A stretch of DNA of 64,000 nucleotides from Bacillota bacterium (GCA_023435745.1 JAEZMD010000018.1:310001-374000), one strand, 5' to 3'; shown: positions 51,898 through 61,142, numbered from the stretch's first letter. Program-made: numbers and translations. The notes: a model not told the origin generated them from the sequence alone.

Positions 51898-52647
51898 CTA
51901 TTCTTGTCCTTCTTCTTCTTCTTCTTCTTCTTCTTCTTCTTCTTCCTCTACTTCTTCTTCGTCAAATGCTTCTTTTGCTTCTTCCTGATCATCGTCTACA
52001 AATACTGCTTTTGTATCCGGATCATAGTCGACTTTCATTCCAAATATCTCCGCAAGAAATCTTATCGGAACCATGGTTCTGTTGTTTACAATATGCGGCT
52101 TCACATCGAGCTCAACCGGTACCGGCTCCGCGCCATCCACTGACTTTGTAATGACACCGGTCTCCAGGTCGATTACTGCTGTGATCATCTGACCGTCTAC
52201 GGTTTTCGTTATTGTGACTATATTTGGAGTACCAGACTCCCATTCCACTTTGGCGCCCAGTGCAGCCGTTACTGCTCTTACAGGTATTAAAGTTCTGCCC
52301 TGCTTGATGACCGGAGGTACATCGAATTTCACCAACTCATTGTTTACAAGAACGGGAATCGTTTCATCACCGTTACAACGCCGCAGATCAACCAGTTTCT
52401 TCAAAAGATACTTCCTGATTGTCTTATCTTTGTGATTTTCCCTGATCTGTTCTTCTAATCCATCGATGGTTTCTTCCGGGACGATGGTTACTGGTGACCC
52501 GGCAGTGCTTGTCGTCTCAACAGCTTCCATAACAGGACCTTTAGATTTACCATTTTCAATGTCATTCGGATCCTTCTTTGCACTGACTGCAATAGCTGAA
52601 CTAAATAGTATTGTAGCTGTCAATAATACTGAAATTACTTTTTTCAT
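51898..52647 (-). CDS. Secreted stalk-domain protein with poly-glutamate tail
   Basis: A 249-residue exported protein: signal peptide (residues 1-23), helical spacer, then a copper-amine-oxidase N-terminal-like (stalk) domain with two repeats (GRTLIPVRAVTAALGAKVEW; NRTMVPIRFLAEIFGMKVDY). The C-terminus is almost only glutamate (~16 E residues near the end), encoded by a 12-unit CTT/GAA repeat. Stalk domains are common in clostridial cell-surface proteins and do not bind copper. The acidic tail may bind cations or wall polymers. Confidence 0.85.
   Translation of the reverse strand: MKKVISVLLTATILFSSAIAVSAKKDPNDIENGKSKGPVMEAVETTSTAGSPVTIVPEETIDGLEEQIRENHKDKTIRKYLLKKLVDLRRCNGDETIPVLVNNELVKFDVPPVIKQGRTLIPVRAVTAALGAKVEWESGTPNIVTITKTVDGQMITAVIDLETGVITKSVDGAEPVPVELDVKPHIVNNRTMVPIRFLAEIFGMKVDYDPDTKAVFVDDDQEEAKEAFDEEEVEEEEEEEEEEEEEGQE
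51909..51945. repeat. (CTT)12 trinucleotide microsatellite
   Basis: Twelve uninterrupted CTT units, GAA on the coding strand. In-frame slippage would change the length of the poly-Glu tail without a frameshift. Confidence 0.9.
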
Positions 52648-52932
52648 CTTATTATACCTCCTGCCAAATGTTATTTGTATTTGTGTAATAACTATTCGAT
52701 AAGGAAAACGGTTTTTTTTTGGGAGAATTAATCAAATTAGCATAAAATAAGTCGATAGTCCCAGCTTTATGAATCTAAAGACCTATCATGAGACAACAAT
52801 GTATTTTATGCCAGGGTAATGACTGGAACAAAAAGGTTTGACGAACAATACTGTCGTATATTAATATATAACTAATCTATGGCAGGTTTATGTATTTGCA
52901 GCATCATGCAGAATGGTAGGAAGGGTTAAAAT

Positions 52933-54225
52933 ATGCTATTAAAGATAGAGAAATCTCTAACACATGGAAGTATCATGATTCCGGGGTCTAAGTCCCATAC
53001 GATCAGAGCGCTGTTTATAGCAAGCCTTGCACGCGGGCGGTCAGTAATAGTTAATCCGTTGCTTTCAAAAGATACGCTCTCAGCAATAAATGTGTGCCGA
53101 TCCTTCGGAATCAAATTTGAGAATGGCGTGGACCGCTTTATTGTTCATGGCTTTGACGGTACGCCCTGTGTGCCTGAGGATGTTGTTGATGTAGGCAATT
53201 CGGGCACATCACTGCGCATCGCAATGATGACTGCAGGCTTGATAAATGGCTGTACAGTATTTACAGGGGACTATCAGATTCGTAAAAGACCACTGGGAGC
53301 GTTGATTCGTGCAATGAACGAACTTGGCGGGGAGGTCTTTACCACCCGTGGGAATGATATGGCTCCTGTTGTTGTAAAAGGCCGGCTCAGAGGTGGAAAA
53401 GCCCAACTGGACGCCGTTACATCCCAATATCTTTCCTCTATATTAATCAATGCGCCGCTGCTGGACGGCGACACTCAGATTGAAGTCACCAGGCTCAATG
53501 AGATACCATATGTTGAGATGACCATGTGGTGGCTTAATAATCAAGGGATTGAATATAGAAACGATCAATTTAAAAATATATATATCAGAGGCGGACAGAA
53601 GTACAAGCCATTCGACATCTCCATTCCCGGTGATTTTTCAAGTGCAACGTTTTTTATGGTCCTCGCGGCAGTATCAGGCGGGGAGTTCATTCTAAAGAAT
53701 CTGGACATGGCTGATTCGCAGGGGGATAAGAAGGTGCTGGATTATTTGCAGGAGATGGGAGCTGTGGTTCGTTACACCGAGGAAGGCATCATTATAAAAG
53801 GCAATGGCCTTAAAGGAATCGAAATTGATATGAACTCTACGCCTGATGCATTGCCGGCAATGGCGGTTGCAGGATGCTTTGCCGAGGGTGAGACACGCCT
53901 TGTCAATGTGCCGCAGGCCAGGTTGAAGGAGACGGACAGGATCCGTGTAATGTGTACTGAATTGGGAAGAATGGGCGCGGACATTGAGGAGCTGCCTGAC
54001 GGTTTAATTATCAGAAGCAGCAGATTGAAAGGCTGTAAGGTTAACGGGTATGACGACCACAGGATCGTCATGGCACTGGCCGTTGCCGGCCTGAATTCAG
54101 ACGGTGAGACAATCATTGATACTGCGGAGGCCATGAATGTGACATTTCCGGCATTCCCGCAGCTCATCAGAGAGTGCGGAGGAAATATTGAACTGATCAA
54201 GGAAGGATCGGATTCCGGCCTTTAA
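52933..54225 (+). CDS. aroA: 3-phosphoshikimate 1-carboxyvinyltransferase (EPSP synthase)
   Basis: A 430-residue EPSP synthase that joins phosphoenolpyruvate and shikimate 3-phosphate. Signatures are GSKSHTIRALFIASLARG, VGNSGTSLRI, the RP(L)GALI loop and ARLKETDRIRVM. The block GNSGTSLRIAMM carries the PEP and glyphosate-contacting Gly; residues vary from the E. coli form, so it may be class II. It is the first gene of the aroA-aroC-aroK-spo0A-like operon, after a ~285-base spacer. Confidence 0.94.
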   Translation: MLLKIEKSLTHGSIMIPGSKSHTIRALFIASLARGRSVIVNPLLSKDTLSAINVCRSFGIKFENGVDRFIVHGFDGTPCVPEDVVDVGNSGTSLRIAMMTAGLINGCTVFTGDYQIRKRPLGALIRAMNELGGEVFTTRGNDMAPVVVKGRLRGGKAQLDAVTSQYLSSILINAPLLDGDTQIEVTRLNEIPYVEMTMWWLNNQGIEYRNDQFKNIYIRGGQKYKPFDISIPGDFSSATFFMVLAAVSGGEFILKNLDMADSQGDKKVLDYLQEMGAVVRYTEEGIIIKGNGLKGIEIDMNSTPDALPAMAVAGCFAEGETRLVNVPQARLKETDRIRVMCTELGRMGADIEELPDGLIIRSSRLKGCKVNGYDDHRIVMALAVAGLNSDGETIIDTAEAMNVTFPAFPQLIRECGGNIELIKEGSDSGL

Positions 54226-54237
54226 GGAGGGTTAACC

Positions 54238-55419
54238 ATGTTTGGAAATACATTTGGGAGAATGTTTCGGATAACCACTTGCGGGGAGTCCTACTCAGGG
54301 GGATTCCGGAAAGATCCGGTCATACCGCGGGAGCTTTATGGCGGGCAAATGGTCATTGTAGATGGCGTTCCTCCGGGATTGAAGATTACTGCCGAAATCA
54401 TCCAGGAGGAACTGGACAAGCGCAAACCCGGGAACTCCAGTCTCAGCACGCCACGAAAGGAAGCAGACAGAGTCTTCGTATACTCAGGGGTAATGGAGGA
54501 TAACCTGTCTACAGGCGCGCCCATAGGATTGATCATACCCAGCAGCGACATTGAAGAGGTGCATATACGTCAGCATAAGGAGAACCGTGACCTGGTCAGA
54601 CCGGGACAGGCCTCCTATACATATTATAAGAAGTATGGCCGTTATTACGATTGGGCCGGGGCAGGCAGAGCGTCTGCAAGGGAAACGGTGGCGCGAGTTG
54701 CCGGTGGCGCCGTAGCAAAGCAGATTCTTGACAGGATGGGCATAGATGTCATCGCTTATATTGTCGAGTCGCACGGAATCAAAGCAGCACCGGTTACTTA
54801 TGAAATTGCGAAGGCCAATTACCGTAAAAATGAACTGAACTGTCCGGATCTTGAGAAGGCACAGGAAATGATCGACGATCTGCTGAAGGTCAAGGCGGCA
54901 AAGGATTCCTGCGGAGGGGTTGTTGAGGTAATAGCGGCCGGCGTCCCTGCCGGTTTGGGCGAACCTGTATTTGACAAGCTCAGTGCAACGATCGCTCAAG
55001 CAATGATTTCCATTGGGGGCGTAAAGGGGATCGAGATTGGCGACGGCTTTAAACTTGCCGCAATGACCGGATCCGAGTCTAACGATACTCCTTATTATGA
55101 TAAGGAAGCCGGCAGGATACGTTTTCGCACCAATAGAGCCGGAGGCTTGCTCGGAGGCATATCCAACGGAGAGGAAATCAGGATCAGAGTTGCGGCAAAG
55201 CCTACTTCAACCATTTTACAGCAGCAGACTACTGTTGATATTGCCAAAGGTACGAGCGTGGAGCATGTGTTTGCTTCAAGAAGCGATCCTACTATCTGTA
55301 CAAGGCTTTACCCGGTTTGCGAAGCAATGATGAGAATCACTCTTCTGGATGCGATATATATGGCGGAGGGATATAAAAAAATCGCTTCCGTTATCGATCC
55401 ACAGTGGGAGCAATTATGA
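54238..55419 (+). CDS. aroC: Chorismate synthase
   Basis: A 393-residue enzyme making chorismate from EPSP with reduced FMN. All signatures are present: GESYSGGFR (GESHG-like), RPGQASYTYYKKYGRYY, GAGRASARETVARVAGGA, SGVVEVIA-like CGGVVEVIAAG and the C-terminal RTNRAGGLLGGISNGEEI. It follows aroA by twelve bases with AAGGAGG. Confidence 0.95.
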   Translation: MFGNTFGRMFRITTCGESYSGGFRKDPVIPRELYGGQMVIVDGVPPGLKITAEIIQEELDKRKPGNSSLSTPRKEADRVFVYSGVMEDNLSTGAPIGLIIPSSDIEEVHIRQHKENRDLVRPGQASYTYYKKYGRYYDWAGAGRASARETVARVAGGAVAKQILDRMGIDVIAYIVESHGIKAAPVTYEIAKANYRKNELNCPDLEKAQEMIDDLLKVKAAKDSCGGVVEVIAAGVPAGLGEPVFDKLSATIAQAMISIGGVKGIEIGDGFKLAAMTGSESNDTPYYDKEAGRIRFRTNRAGGLLGGISNGEEIRIRVAAKPTSTILQQQTTVDIAKGTSVEHVFASRSDPTICTRLYPVCEAMMRITLLDAIYMAEGYKKIASVIDPQWEQL

Positions 55420-55919
55420 TGGCGAAGTCCGAAAACAGGAAGAATATCATACTCATCGGTATGCCCGGCGCCGGGAAAAGCACTGTTGGCGCACTGCTGG
55501 CCCGAAAGCTTGGACGAGCCTTTGTGGACACGGACGAACTGGTGAGAAAACTCGATGGGCGTCCTCTGAGGGATATTGTTGCTGAGGATGGGCCGGAAAG
55601 ATTTCTGGAAATACAAAATGCTGCTATAATGCCGATGGAATTCAACAATTGCATCATCGCGACAGGCGGCGGCGTAGTAAAAAGCGACGAGCTGATGCAA
55701 TATCTGAAAAGGGCAGGTACCATTGTGTATCTGAAGGAGGATCCATACACGCTTGAGATGCGGCTGGAACCCGGAAGAAGGCTGGCAAGATCAGACGGAC
55801 AGACCTTCAGATTGCTATTTGAGGAGCGGGATCCTTTGTATATGAAGTATGCTGATTATGTTGTGAATTGCGCAGCAAAATCACCTGAAAAAATAGCACT
55901 GGAGATTATCAATGAATGA
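55416..55919 (+). CDS. aroK: Shikimate kinase
   Basis: A 167-residue kinase phosphorylating shikimate. It has the P-loop GMPGAGKSTVG, the shikimate-binding FVDTDELV and TGGGVV, and the lid LARSDGQTFRLLFEERDP. ATG 55416 overlaps the aroC stop by four bases, after GGGAG. Its 3' end overlaps the next gene by eight bases. Confidence 0.93.
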   Translation: MMAKSENRKNIILIGMPGAGKSTVGALLARKLGRAFVDTDELVRKLDGRPLRDIVAEDGPERFLEIQNAAIMPMEFNNCIIATGGGVVKSDELMQYLKRAGTIVYLKEDPYTLEMRLEPGRRLARSDGQTFRLLFEERDPLYMKYADYVVNCAAKSPEKIALEIINE

Positions 55920-56730
55920 TTTGATTTCTGTAATAATCGCAGACGACAATCCGGAGTTTTGCACATTGCTTCATGAGTACATTGATCGTACCGGAGATAT
56001 GATTGTAAAGGGTACTGCAAATAATGGCATTGAAGCTGTTGAGCTAATCCGGCAGCTAACGCCGGATGTTGTTGTGTTGGATATAATCATGCCAAAGCTG
56101 GATGGAATAGGTGTTTTAGAGAAAATCTCGGAAATGCCCTTTTCAAAAAGACCGATTCGCGTAGTATTGTCTGCAATTGGAAAAGATGCTGTCGTTCGCA
56201 GCGCTATTGAGCTCGGGGCGGATTATTACATCATGAAGCCTTTGGATTTTAATGATTTGGCTTCACATATAAGAAGGTTGTATGAAATGAGAGATCAGCC
56301 GAAAATGGAGCAGCAAGCAGCTTGGAAAAGTAAGGATGCTCTTGTGTCCGGATCAGGCGGCAGAAATCTTGAACAGATTGTAACCGTTCTGATTAACAAT
56401 ATCGGGATAACACCTAATCTGGCAGGGTATCGTATACTCAGGGAGGCAGTTATTCTTTTAGCGAATGAACCGGCGGCTATGAAATCCATATCAAAGCTTG
56501 CCTATCCTGTGTTGGCCGAAAGAAATAAAATGACTTCGAGAAATATCGACAGAGCAATTCGATGCGCAATCAGCAGCGCACGTAATAAACAAAAAAATGA
56601 CAATAATTGTAGAATAATTACATCGATTTTTTCCGGAGCCGGAAAGAATCCAAGCAACTCGCTTGTACTTAGAGTCCTTGCTGAAAAAACGATACAAATG
56701 ATGAATATGGGTACTGTTGAGCGGGATTGA
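55912..56730 (+). CDS. Spo0A-like response regulator
   Basis: A 272-residue protein of Spo0A architecture. The receiver has the acidic pair DD11-12, phospho-acceptor Asp57 and Lys in IMKPLDF. After a linker, the Spo0A DNA-binding domain follows (residues ~150-270: LINNIGITPNLAGYRILREA, MTSRNIDRAIRCAISSAR). The sequence differs a good deal from canonical Spo0A in the receiver and the C-terminus, so I regard it as a paralogue rather than the master regulator itself. It overlaps aroK by eight bases and so is cotranslated with aromatic biosynthesis. A hairpin terminator follows. Confidence 0.85.
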   Translation: MNDLISVIIADDNPEFCTLLHEYIDRTGDMIVKGTANNGIEAVELIRQLTPDVVVLDIIMPKLDGIGVLEKISEMPFSKRPIRVVLSAIGKDAVVRSAIELGADYYIMKPLDFNDLASHIRRLYEMRDQPKMEQQAAWKSKDALVSGSGGRNLEQIVTVLINNIGITPNLAGYRILREAVILLANEPAAMKSISKLAYPVLAERNKMTSRNIDRAIRCAISSARNKQKNDNNCRIITSIFSGAGKNPSNSLVLRVLAEKTIQMMNMGTVERD

Positions 56731-56750
56731 ACCTATCATAAAATTAAAAC

Positions 56751-56780
56751 AAAAAAGACTGCCCCAAGGCAGTCTTTCTT
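56751..56780. terminator. Bidirectional terminator
   Basis: AAAGACTGCC/GGCAGTCTTT (56754-56763 and 56768-56777) with loop CCAA and A/T tracts on both sides, between the Spo0A-like gene and convergent HU. Confidence 0.9.
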
Positions 56781-56794
56781 GTGCTATTGAAGCC

Positions 56795-57076
56795 TTATTT
56801 TTTCTTGTTAACTGTATCCTTTAAAACCTTGCCAGCCTTGAACACAGGAGCTTTGGAAGCAGGAATAGTAATTTCTTTCTTAGTTTGAGGGTTTCTGCCC
56901 TTGCGAGCTGCTCTTTTCCTAACTTCGAATGTTCCGAAGCCAACCAATACTACTTTGTCTCCACCCTTGAGAGCATCCTGTACGGAACCGATAAAGGCGT
57001 TAAGTGCTGCTTCGCTGTTCTTTTTGTTCAAACCGGATTTTGAGGCAATAGAATTGATTAAATCTGTTTTGTTCAT
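56795..57076 (-). CDS. HU-family DNA-binding protein
   Basis: A 93-residue nucleoid protein: MNKTDLINSIA start, GFGTFEVRKRAARKGRNPQT arm and TIPASKAPVFKAGK core. It bends and compacts DNA as a dimer. GGAGG lies eight bases before the ATG. It is transcribed alone toward the terminator at 56751-56780. Confidence 0.95.
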   Translation of the reverse strand: MNKTDLINSIASKSGLNKKNSEAALNAFIGSVQDALKGGDKVVLVGFGTFEVRKRAARKGRNPQTKKEITIPASKAPVFKAGKVLKDTVNKKK

Positions 57077-57204
57077 TAATACAACCTCCTAAATTTGGAA
57101 TTCGACATTATTTTATAATGAAAACGGCTTCAAGTCAAGCCTTCAGCAATAATTTAGTCTGATAGAACTACATTAAACATGCATATGTGACTATATGTTT
57201 ATTT

Positions 57205-57585
57205 TTACGACAAAATTCTCAACTCTATATCATTTTTCAGCACTGATTTCAGCTCTTTCAGAAAGCGATCTTCTTTGCTTTTCAACCGCGATTTTCCAAG
57301 AATAATACAATGAATATGATTTTCATCTGCATATCGTGCAATGGTCCCTGGGATATCTTTAGATTTCAGCACAGCCAGATTTGCTCCGATGCTTTTTGAA
57401 AGGCCGAAAAGATATTCCAGCGCTTCTGATTCCGTATTGCTGTCTAAAAAATTAACATCATCCTTAACGACGTTAATAACATACAAGTTTCCGTTGTAAT
57501 TCTTCATTAGTTCATTGGCTGCACTAATCAAGCGCTCACAGGTTTTTTGCTGTGTGACGCATACAAGTATATTTTTCGTTTCCAC
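57205..57585 (-). CDS. Universal-stress-protein-like (KdpD C-terminal type) protein
   Basis: A 126-residue small protein with the Usp alpha/beta fold: ILVCVTQQKTCERLISAAN, LYVINVVKDDV and IHCIILGKSRL. This resembles the Usp domain of KdpD more than classical UspA. It has a GTG start (57585) after AGAGG. Function unknown beyond nucleotide binding suggested by the fold. Confidence 0.78.
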   Translation of the reverse strand: METKNILVCVTQQKTCERLISAANELMKNYNGNLYVINVVKDDVNFLDSNTESEALEYLFGLSKSIGANLAVLKSKDIPGTIARYADENHIHCIILGKSRLKSKEDRFLKELKSVLKNDIELRILS

Positions 57586-57695
57586 AAAAATGCCTCTTTT
57601 CGTTCCGTTTTCAAGAACCGTCCTATAAGTTATTATACCAAACAGGATTGTAAAAGTCTTAAGGCAACTTGTGAATTTTTATTTTGCTGCAACAG

Positions 57696-57925
57696 GCCGG
57701 TCTAGCTCCGAAATCGGCTTGTCCATGCAGTATTACTGCCCAAGAACTGCATGAGTTGCAGCATGATTCACAACAGGGCATGCTGCAATTTGTAAAATAC
57801 CGATTGCACCAATGCATTTCAGTTCAAGGTTCCAATGCTGAAATGCCTCCCCTGCGAGTTTTGGGATCGTGGCTTGCAGGGGCAAGTCGTCTGTGATACT
57901 CTAATCGACTTGGTGCGGTGCAATC
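57696..57925 (+). ncRNA. Candidate structured RNA (multi-hairpin junction)
   Basis: The 435-base spacer before the fumarase genes is densely self-complementary. CATGCAGT (57724-57731) pairs with 57746-57753. TTGCAGCATG (57756-57765) pairs with 57779-57788. A 9-bp outer stem (GATTGCACC 57802-57810 with 57917-57925) encloses three perfect hairpins: GCATTTCAG (57814-57822/57838-57846), CCCCTGC (57849-57855/57876-57882) and CAAGTCG (57883-57889/57906-57912). Loops are 13-20 bases, long enough for kissing contacts. I do not recognise a known riboswitch. Strand is assigned from the downstream operon only. It could instead act as DNA. Confidence 0.45.
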
Positions 57926-58021
57926 AATTTTGTATGAACTTGCATTTTATACATCCATCATTTATTATGATTACGTAGCAGTGAGCGGCATATCAATCAT
58001 CCGCTGCTATTGGAGGACAGA

Positions 58022-58864
58022 ATGAAGGAAATAAGCGTTTCAAAAATAACAGATGTGGTCGAGCAGCTTTGTATAAGTGCAAACTATGATCTGAACAGCG
58101 ATATCATGGAGGCTCTTGAAACGGGGACGCTTGCTGAGGAATCTCCGACTGGCCGGATAGTGCTTTCCCAGCTTGTTGAGAATGCCAGGGTTGCCGCCCG
58201 GGAGAGAATGGCCATATGTCAGGATACCGGTATGGCTGTGGTTTTCCTTGAATTGGGACAGGAGGTTCACATCGTAGGAGGAAGTCTGACACAAGCTATT
58301 AACGAAGGGGTCAGACGCGGTTATGAAAAGGGATTTCTAAGGAAGTCCGTCGTATCCGATCCTCTTAAAAGAGTAAATACAGGTGATAATACCCCGGCTG
58401 TAATCCATTGTGATATAACAGAGGGGGACAGCCTGAAGATAACGCTGGCGCCGAAAGGGTTCGGCAGTGAGAATATGAGCGGAGTAAGGATGCTGAAGCC
58501 TTCGGACGGAGTGGAAGGGGTAAAAGCTTACATAGAAGAAATGGTTGACAAAGCCGGTTCGAATCCCTGTCCACCTGTCATTGTGGGAGTTGGGATTGGC
58601 GGTACAATGGAGAAGGCGGCGATCCTTGCAAAAAAGGCGTTGCTTCGTCCTGTTAACAGGCGCAATGCAGATGAGGAGCTTCGAAGACTTGAAGAGGAGC
58701 TGCTGACGCGTGTGAATCGTCTTGGAATCGGGCCTGCAGGTCTTGGCGGCAGACTTACCGCACTGGCAGTAAATATTGAGGTTTTTCCGACACATATTGC
58801 CGGACTGCCAGTGGCGCTCAATATGGGCTGCCATGTCACCAGGCATGCGGAGGAAGTACTGTGA
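58022..58864 (+). CDS. Class I fumarate hydratase / tartrate dehydratase, alpha subunit
   Basis: A 280-residue subunit that binds the labile [4Fe-4S] cluster. The ligand Cys are in MAICQDTGMAVVF, NMGCHVTRHA and SNPCPPVIVG. It hydrates fumarate (or dehydrates tartrate) with the beta subunit encoded next. ATG 58022 follows GGAGG by five bases. The 435-base structured leader sits directly upstream. Specificity between fumarate and tartrate cannot be settled by eye. Confidence 0.9.
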   Translation: MKEISVSKITDVVEQLCISANYDLNSDIMEALETGTLAEESPTGRIVLSQLVENARVAARERMAICQDTGMAVVFLELGQEVHIVGGSLTQAINEGVRRGYEKGFLRKSVVSDPLKRVNTGDNTPAVIHCDITEGDSLKITLAPKGFGSENMSGVRMLKPSDGVEGVKAYIEEMVDKAGSNPCPPVIVGVGIGGTMEKAAILAKKALLRPVNRRNADEELRRLEEELLTRVNRLGIGPAGLGGRLTALAVNIEVFPTHIAGLPVALNMGCHVTRHAEEVL

Positions 58865-59448
58865 TGACGGGCAGGGGAGGGATGTCTGTGGGGGATAAGA
58901 TCAGGATCGAAACGCCGCTTAGAAGGGATACTGTGATGATGCTGAAAACAGGAGATGCTGTCGAAATCAGCGGGATCATATATGCTGCCCGCGACGCAGC
59001 CCACAAAAAGCTTGTGGCGTTACTAAACGACGGTAAGGAGCTGCCTTTTGATATCAGGGATCAGATCATCTATTATGTTGGCCCATGCCCGGCGGGTCCC
59101 GGACAGGTCATCGGTTCCGCGGGGCCAACCACTTCCGGCAGAATGGATGCATATGCGCCAAAGCTCATTGAACTGGGGCTCACAGGTATGATTGGAAAAG
59201 GCCTTAGAAACCGGCCGGTCATAGATGCAATTATCCGGCACGGTGCTGTATATTTCGGCGCAGCGGGAGGGGCTGGCGCACTGCTTTCAAAGTGCATCAT
59301 TGCCGAGGAAATCATTGCATTTCCGGAACTGGGACCGGAAGCTCTGAGAAAGCTGACGGTAAGGAATTTCCCTGCGATAGTCGTCATAGATGCGGCAGGA
59401 ACGGATCTGTATGAAATCGGTCGGAAAAAATTCAAGACTTTTGCATGA
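58861..59448 (+). CDS. Class I fumarate hydratase / tartrate dehydratase, beta subunit
   Basis: A 195-residue partner with ISGIIYAARDAAHKKL, YVGPCPAGPGQVIGSAGPTT and MIGKGLRNRPVIDA, the C-terminal fumarase fold. It overlaps the alpha gene by four bases. The start could be GTG 58861 (seven bases after GGAGG), ATG 58864 or ATG 58882. A hairpin (59461-59490) follows. Confidence 0.9.
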   Translation: MMTGRGGMSVGDKIRIETPLRRDTVMMLKTGDAVEISGIIYAARDAAHKKLVALLNDGKELPFDIRDQIIYYVGPCPAGPGQVIGSAGPTTSGRMDAYAPKLIELGLTGMIGKGLRNRPVIDAIIRHGAVYFGAAGGAGALLSKCIIAEEIIAFPELGPEALRKLTVRNFPAIVVIDAAGTDLYEIGRKKFKTFA

Positions 59449-59557
59449 CCTTTTGAGCGACTTTTGCATGACTGATAAGATCAGCAAAAGAAGGGTATAT
59501 TTTAATGGAATAGTAGTGTATAATTAACTGGAATTTTATTCATAGGAGGATTTGATT

Positions 59558-59767
59558 ATGGCAAAAGTAACAAAGGATATGATTATTGCTGACATTTTAA
59601 AGCTTGACAAGGGTACAGTGCCAATATTACTCGGCATTGGAATGCATTGCCTCGGATGCCCGTCTTCCTCAGGCGAAAGTCTTGAAGACGCCTGCGCAAT
59701 ACATGGTGTTGATGTTGACCAGATCGTAAAGGAATTAAATGATTATTTGGAATCAAAAGAAGGATAG
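59558..59767 (+). CDS. DUF1858-family small redox-like protein
   Basis: A 69-residue protein of the DUF1858 family: TKDMIIADILKLDKGTVPIL, then the CXXC-like HCLGCPSSSGESLEDACAIHG. The family is fused or adjacent to hybrid-cluster and disulfide proteins. AGGAGG lies eight bases before ATG 59558. Function unknown; redox or ligand sensing is likely. Confidence 0.85.
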   Translation: MAKVTKDMIIADILKLDKGTVPILLGIGMHCLGCPSSSGESLEDACAIHGVDVDQIVKELNDYLESKEG

Positions 59768-59800
59768 TAATCTGTAGTACTGTAGGACGGAGGATAATAT

Positions 59801-61072
59801 ATGGCGGTCAGAGTAGTTGTAGGCACGCAGTGGGGAGATGAAGGCAAGGGCAAGTATATTGACATGCTTGCAAAGGATTCCGATATTGTTGTGCGTTTTT
59901 CGGGTGGAAATAATGCAGGTCACACTATTGTCGCAGATGGGGTCAAATATGCCCTGCACCTGATACCATCGGGCATACTTCACAAGGGAAGGGTATGCAT
60001 TATTGGCAATGGCGTTGTCGTAGATCCTGCTGTATTGCTCAAAGAGATGGATGGTCTGGCACAAAAGGGCATTCTTACTGATAAGCTTTTAATCAGTGAC
60101 AGAGCTCATGTCATCATGCCATATCATAGGCTCATGGATGAATTGCAAGAAAACCAAAGGGGTTCAGCGAATCTTGGCACGACCAGAAGAGGCATCGGAC
60201 CGGCATATGCCGATAAAACAGAGCGCTGCGGGATACGCATGTGTGACTTGATCGATGAGGAGCTTTTCGCTGCCAGGGTGAGAGAAAATCTGGAGATCAA
60301 AAACCAGCTCATTGAAAAGGTTTACGGCGGCAAAGGGTTTGATGCGGACAACATAATTGAAGAATATATTCAGTACGCCAAACTGCTGAAGGCTCATGTG
60401 ACAGATGTCAACGCGGTCATTGCCGACGCAGCAGATAAAGGGCAGAATATTTTGTTTGAGGGAGCTCAGGCAACCTTCCTGGACATGGACTTTGGCACCT
60501 ATCCCTTTGTGACGTCATCAAACCCTGTGGCAGGCGGAGTATGCACGGGCGCAGGTATCGGTCCCAAATATATCGATGAGGTTTACGGCGTTTTAAAGGC
60601 ATATACCTCAAGAGTGGGGGCCGGGCCGTTTCCAACAGAGCAGGACAATAAAGTCGGTGATACGATCAGAGAACTTGGATGGGAGTACGGCACAACGACC
60701 GGAAGGCCCAGACGCTGCGGATGGCTGGATACGGTCATGATCCGTTATGCGGCGCGGATTAACGGATTGACAGGTCTAGCGATAAATCATGTCGATACAA
60801 TCGGAAAGCTTGATAAGATTAAGCTTTGTACAGCATATATCAGGAACGGGGAGACAATACGCTATTTTCCTGCGAGCCTGAAGGAGCTTGCCCAATGTGT
60901 ACCGGTATATGAAGAATTTGACAGCTGGAAGGAAGATATATCCTCAGTAAGAAAATTTGAGGATCTGCCCGACAATGCAAAGAAGTATCTCAGACGCATT
61001 GAAGAGCTTGTTGGTGTAAAGATCGCGCTAATCGGGGTTGGCAAAGACCGGGAGCAGACTATAGTGGTTTAA
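59801..61072 (+). CDS. purA: Adenylosuccinate synthetase
   Basis: A 423-residue enzyme that uses GTP to join IMP and aspartate, the first step from IMP to AMP. Signatures: GTQWGDEGKGKYID, NNAGHTIV, GTTRRGIGPAYADK, GAQATFLDMDFGTYPFVTSS and TTTGRPRRCGW. GGAGG precedes the ATG. It is followed by a terminator. Confidence 0.96.
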   Translation: MAVRVVVGTQWGDEGKGKYIDMLAKDSDIVVRFSGGNNAGHTIVADGVKYALHLIPSGILHKGRVCIIGNGVVVDPAVLLKEMDGLAQKGILTDKLLISDRAHVIMPYHRLMDELQENQRGSANLGTTRRGIGPAYADKTERCGIRMCDLIDEELFAARVRENLEIKNQLIEKVYGGKGFDADNIIEEYIQYAKLLKAHVTDVNAVIADAADKGQNILFEGAQATFLDMDFGTYPFVTSSNPVAGGVCTGAGIGPKYIDEVYGVLKAYTSRVGAGPFPTEQDNKVGDTIRELGWEYGTTTGRPRRCGWLDTVMIRYAARINGLTGLAINHVDTIGKLDKIKLCTAYIRNGETIRYFPASLKELAQCVPVYEEFDSWKEDISSVRKFEDLPDNAKKYLRRIEELVGVKIALIGVGKDREQTIVV

Positions 61073-61142
61073 TAACACTTCATTTTTAAAATAAATAAAT
61101 ATTGCGCGTTAAAATGCACCATAAATTGACACCTAACTACTT

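Noticed and set aside
52648..52932. Possible riboswitch or T-box before aroA
   Set aside because: No T-box sequence, no terminator hairpin; only a weak TTGACG-type promoter near 52838.
57684..57896. 70-codon plus-strand frame
   Set aside because: No ribosome-binding site and it lies within the hairpin-dense segment; its codons follow the stems rather than a protein pattern.
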